Source: an uncultured Acidimicrobiia bacterium (GTDB lineage: Bacteria; Actinomycetota; Acidimicrobiia; Spongiisociales; JAENVV01). From it: 8,816 nt of DNA. The stretch's first letter is position 1, and every line of letters starts with the position of its first letter. The stretch spans positions 1 to 8,816 of the forward strand of contig CAJQPD010000236.1 in NCBI GenBank assembly GCA_905480085.1, in the 5' to 3' direction. Of the stretch, positions 6,133 through 8,816 are shown one piece after another. Both the position numbers and the translations under genes were made by a program. The notes below the pieces were generated by a model. It was not told where the DNA came from. It saw only the letters and a list, made by a program, of their open reading frames with translations, and made no database searches.

Positions 6133-6522
6133 TCATGAGCTCGTATCGACCTCGACGGCGGTGAGCATGCCCTCTTGATAGTGATCTACGAGCCGGCCTT
6201 CGCCGGTTTGGATGACGATCCGACAGCTGAGCTCGTAGATCCCTGGTTTGAGGTCTATGGAATAGACCGAGGATTCCCCTGGCGCGATGACACCGGTCAC
6301 ATCGAGGACCGTACCCTCATTGTCGGCAATGACCAATGTGTGGCCGAACTCACCTTCATTGTGGACGGTGATTTCGTTGGGACCGGGGTCGAATGTCCCA
6401 AGGGCCATGATGGAGAATTCGGTGAGTTCGACCGTGGGCGCTTCTTGCGTAGGGGTGGCGGCGCGGCAAGCCCCGAGTAGAAGGAGCGAAAGGATGAACC
6501 AACTGGTCATGCGGCCGGTCAT
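6133..6522 (-). CDS. Cupredoxin-like lipoprotein
   Basis: This 129-residue protein begins with a lipoprotein signal peptide: hydrophobic FILSLLLL then lipobox Leu16-Gly17-Ala18-Cys19, so it should be anchored outside the cytoplasmic membrane through Cys19. The rest is a beta-rich cupredoxin-type domain. Candidate type 1 copper ligands are His61 (FGHTLVI), Cys100 (YELSC), His114 and Met119 (DHYQEGM). The His-x4-Met spacing is usual, but thirteen residues separate Cys100 from His114, where small cupredoxins usually have two to four. Copper binding is therefore likely but unproven; it could be a metal-free cupredoxin fold. The start ATG 6522 overlaps the kinase stop as ATGA, with AGGGGG seven bases upstream; ATG 6510 is a shorter option that keeps the signal peptide. 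Coupling to the kinase suggests a shared role, perhaps as an accessory sensor, electron carrier or copper chaperone. Confidence 0.85.
   Translation of the reverse strand: MTGRMTSWFILSLLLLGACRAATPTQEAPTVELTEFSIMALGTFDPGPNEITVHNEGEFGHTLVIADNEGTVLDVTGVIAPGESSVYSIDLKPGIYELSCRIVIQTGEGRLVDHYQEGMLTAVEVDTSS
6519..6522 (-). other. ATGA overlap between sensor kinase and cupredoxin lipoprotein
   Basis: Minus-strand bases 6522-6519 read ATGA. TGA (6521-6519) ends the kinase and ATG (6522-6520) starts the lipoprotein. This implies one transcript and coupled translation. Confidence 0.85.
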
Positions 6523-7976
6523 GCGGCGACCCCCTTGGATTCCCCGGCGGGGAGAGCGACTGCCACGGTCGTGCCGTGCTCTGAGGTGGTGATGAGGATC
6601 GATCCAGACAACGCGTCGGTCATGAGCCTTGCGATGTAGAGACCCAGGCCGGTCCCCGAGCTTCGGCTTTGCTTTTCGAACTTCTCGAAGGCTCTCGGCA
6701 AGAATTCGATATCGATGCCGGGCCCATCATCGCGAATCAAGACGTAGATGGGACTCTCGGGGCGAACTCCCACCTCGAGCAGCGGTTGGAACGGCAAGTC
6801 GACCGACGTGGTTACGCCGACGTTCTTGGCGCCATGAGTAAACGCGTTGTCAGCGAGTGATTGGATGAGATTCACGAGGCTGGTCGGGTCGGTTCGGAGG
6901 ACCATGTCGTTGAGCGCGCCGCGATCCGGAATATCGAATCTTGGTCGTGCCAGCTCCAGGCGGTCCACGACGTCCACCATGTCGACCTCGTGCAATGCGA
7001 AGAACAATGCGCCGTTTTCGATGCGGGCCACCGCAAGGATTTGGTCGATCATTTCCGAGAGTCGGCGTCCGTCGTTGAGGACATCGTCGAGGATCTCGAG
7101 CCACCCTTCGTCAGAAATGGCCCCGCCAGATCGAAGGAGTTCGGCACCGGTGACTACTCCGGTGAGAGGGGTTCGCAACTCATGGTTGATCATGAGGACA
7201 AATTCTGATCGGATCCGATTTTTCTCTTCGGCCAGTTCGTAGGCGTGCTCGGCGCGTTTACGGGCCTCGTCGAGTTCGCGATTGTGTTCGATGAGCACGT
7301 CGGATTCGCGACGCAGATATTCGGATTGAAGCGCCAACTCCCCGAATGTCCTGGCTACCCGGCTGCGAGCGACGAAGAGGAGGGTCGCCGCAACGAGTAG
7401 AAACGCGGCCACGCCAGCTAGCTGGAGCGCCAGAATGGGTACGCCTCCTGAGGTGCTCCGGCGAGCCAGGAGCTCAGAGATGTCGTACGTCAGAAGAATC
7501 GCTCGACCACCGTCGAGTGGCTGGATGACCTCATAGACAATGTCGCCTGGCTCCCATTCGGCCACGCCGTCCACGGTGATCGGCACGTCGATCGGTACGG
7601 CAATTGCTCCGAATCTGCCTCCGTCGGCGAATCCGACCATTAGTGGGCTTGACGGGGTGTGTCCGACCAGGCTGGGCGAGGTCGACATGATGATCTTGCC
7701 GTCAGGTTCGAGCAGGCTCACGGCTTCGATCGTCAGGTTATTACGCAGGCGCCGCAGGTCATCGGTGACGATGTCAACGGCTCCTAGCCTGGCGGCGACC
7801 TGTTCTCCGTCTTGCAAGAACAATTCGCCCTCACCGATCGGGCGTTGGGCATCGGTGTTGATGGCGACCGCATCGAGGATCGACGCGAGAGACGCGGTAG
7901 CCAAGATGAGTCCGACGACCACCCACGCTCGGGATGGGCGGCGCGCCGCCGTGACACCTGACGCTTCTCCGTTCAT
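6519..7976 (-). CDS. Membrane sensor histidine kinase, no response regulator in view
   Basis: This 485-residue transmembrane kinase has one segment at about 18-37, an extracytoplasmic region at about 38-178 and a second segment at about 180-203. The outer region looks like a PAS/Cache-type sensor (SLLEPDGKIIMSTSPSLVG, 88-106), though the ligand cannot be read. A likely coiled coil (about 212-258) leads to the HisKA domain with phospho-acceptor His265 in INHELRTPLTG. The ATPase domain has the N box at LADNAFTHG (374-382), G1 DDGPG (416-420), an F box around FEKFEK (430-435) and G2 GTGLGL (441-446), so it looks active. I chose ATG 7976, which gives a short N-terminus before the membrane segment; a start at 8105 would lie within the threonine dehydrogenase gene. 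The ribosome site is weak. Only 62 bases separate it from that gene, so read-through is possible. Its stop overlaps the lipoprotein start. Confidence 0.93.
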   Translation of the reverse strand: MNGEASGVTAARRPSRAWVVVGLILATASLASILDAVAINTDAQRPIGEGELFLQDGEQVAARLGAVDIVTDDLRRLRNNLTIEAVSLLEPDGKIIMSTSPSLVGHTPSSPLMVGFADGGRFGAIAVPIDVPITVDGVAEWEPGDIVYEVIQPLDGGRAILLTYDISELLARRSTSGGVPILALQLAGVAAFLLVAATLLFVARSRVARTFGELALQSEYLRRESDVLIEHNRELDEARKRAEHAYELAEEKNRIRSEFVLMINHELRTPLTGVVTGAELLRSGGAISDEGWLEILDDVLNDGRRLSEMIDQILAVARIENGALFFALHEVDMVDVVDRLELARPRFDIPDRGALNDMVLRTDPTSLVNLIQSLADNAFTHGAKNVGVTTSVDLPFQPLLEVGVRPESPIYVLIRDDGPGIDIEFLPRAFEKFEKQSRSSGTGLGLYIARLMTDALSGSILITTSEHGTTVAVALPAGESKGVAA

Positions 7977-8038
7977 ATCCCAATATCGACCGGTGAGGCG
8001 CGACTCTTGAGGGCTGATGGTTTCCTGGGTATGGGCAA
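7977..8038 (-). other. 62-base spacer between tdh and the kinase gene
   Basis: No convincing promoter, terminator hairpin or Shine-Dalgarno can be made out. The kinase frame stays open through it and into tdh, but without a family-like sequence or a good start. The kinase may be read from the tdh transcript. Confidence 0.4.
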
Positions 8039-8816
8039 CTACCAGCCGGTCAGGATCACCTTGCCCGCTTCGGCCGAGCGGGCGGTTGCGAAAGCGGTTT
8101 CCCACTCCTGGAACGGGAAGTGATGGGTAATCACCGGACTGATGTCGAGGCCACCCTGAAGGAGGGCGGTCATCTGGTACCAGGTTTCGAACATCCGGCG
8201 CCCGTAGATGCCTTGCATCGTCAGGCCCTTGAAGATGACGTCGTTCCAGTCGATTGGAGCTTCCGTCGGGGGGATACCGAGCAATGCCACTTTCGAACCG
8301 TGATTCATGACATGAAGCATGTCCCGGAGTGCTTTCGGGTTGCCCGACATTTCCATTCCGACATCGAACCCCTCGATCATGCCTAGATCGGCCATTACCG
8401 ATTCAAGGGTTTCTCGATCGGCGCGGACGCCTCGCTCGATCCCGAGGCGGGCAGCCAGCTTGAGGCGGTAGTCGTTCACGTCGGTGATTACGACGTGTCG
8501 GGCCCCGACGTGGTTGGCGATGGCTCCGGCCATGAGGCCAATCGGGCCGGCGCCGGTTATGAGTATGTCTTCGCCGACCAGCGGGAAGGCCAGGGCGGTG
8601 TGGGTGGCGTTACCGAGGGGATCGAGCAATGTTGCGATGTCGTCGTTGACGTCGTCGGGGATCGGGAAAACGTTCACGGCAGGAATGACCACGAATTCGG
8701 CGAACGCCCCCGCCCGATTTACGCCCACCCCTATGGTGTTGCGACAGTGGTGCCGTTGTCCGGCCCGGCAGTTGCGACACGTTCCACAGGTCACATGTCC
8801 CTCGCCTGAGACGCGT
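8039..8816 (-). CDS. tdh: L-threonine 3-dehydrogenase, 5' end missing
   Basis: The enzyme oxidises L-threonine with NAD+ to 2-amino-3-ketobutyrate, usually followed by Kbl, which splits this to glycine and acetyl-CoA. It is a zinc-dependent medium-chain dehydrogenase. The open frame reaches the right edge, where [13 protein letters not shown] matches the E. coli Tdh region near residue 85, so about 90 N-terminal residues, including the catalytic Zn Cys, lie outside. The four structural-zinc cysteines are visible in [15 protein letters not shown], followed by [15 protein letters not shown] is the NAD-binding turn, and ITDVNDYRL follows. [23 protein letters not shown] and [12 protein letters not shown] match E. 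coli Tdh closely from memory. It ends at TAG 8041-8039 with GKVILTGW, where E. coli has GKVILSWD. GTG 8794 is only an internal valine codon. Close resemblance to Tdh favours threonine over other alcohols. Confidence 0.94.
   Translation of the reverse strand, partial: RVSGEGHVTCGTCRNCRAGQRHHCRNTIGVGVNRAGAFAEFVVIPAVNVFPIPDDVNDDIATLLDPLGNATHTALAFPLVGEDILITGAGPIGLMAGAIANHVGARHVVITDVNDYRLKLAARLGIERGVRADRETLESVMADLGMIEGFDVGMEMSGNPKALRDMLHVMNHGSKVALLGIPPTEAPIDWNDVIFKGLTMQGIYGRRMFETWYQMTALLQGGLDISPVITHHFPFQEWETAFATARSAEAGKVILTGW

Noticed and set aside
7977..8105. Kinase start at 8105
   Set aside because: It would overlap the conserved C-terminus of tdh by about 67 bases, and the added residues are Arg-rich with no domain.
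1..8816. CRISPR array, tRNA, insertion sequence or phage gene
   Set aside because: No direct-repeat array, cloverleaf-like sequence, terminal inverted repeats, transposase or phage motifs were seen on either strand.

Overview
The window is a gene-dense, high-GC stretch (about 60% G+C by eye) of a bacterial chromosome. Short spacers, GTG starts, ATGA gene overlaps and G/C-rich third codon positions suggest an actinobacterium-like lineage, possibly Acidimicrobiia or a relative. That placement is inference; no rRNA or other marker is present. I see no tRNA, rRNA, CRISPR array, insertion sequence or prophage gene.

Left block (1-3728, minus strand): a four-gene molybdenum hydroxylase operon of the xanthine dehydrogenase family, transcribed right to left. 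The order is FAD subunit, [2Fe-2S] subunit, then a molybdopterin subunit split into two polypeptides. The N-terminal half carries GGNFGGK and MRGFGAPQ. The C-terminal half carries GQG, EGQVEGG and the catalytic Glu of GVGEP, and runs off the left edge. The halves meet in an ATGA overlap behind a strong Shine-Dalgarno, so this looks like a genuine split gene. A possible 72-codon plus-strand gene (3748-3966) fills the space to the next gene.

Middle block (3963-6114): two NAD-salvage genes back to back. Nicotinate phosphoribosyltransferase (minus) and nicotinamidase (plus) diverge from start codons that overlap in one CATG. Together they turn nicotinamide into nicotinate and then nicotinate mononucleotide. 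Their position beside a molybdenum hydroxylase with the NdhF-S-L-M layout raises the hypothesis that the hydroxylase acts on nicotinate or a related N-heterocycle.

Right block (6133-8816, minus strand): an L-threonine 3-dehydrogenase cut by the right edge, then a two-transmembrane sensor histidine kinase with no response regulator in view, then a small cupredoxin-like lipoprotein whose start overlaps the kinase stop (ATGA). Kinase and lipoprotein look co-translated and may form an extracytoplasmic sensing pair.

The most interesting points are the split molybdenum subunit with unusual active-site residues next to nicotinate genes, and the kinase plus copper-type lipoprotein pair.
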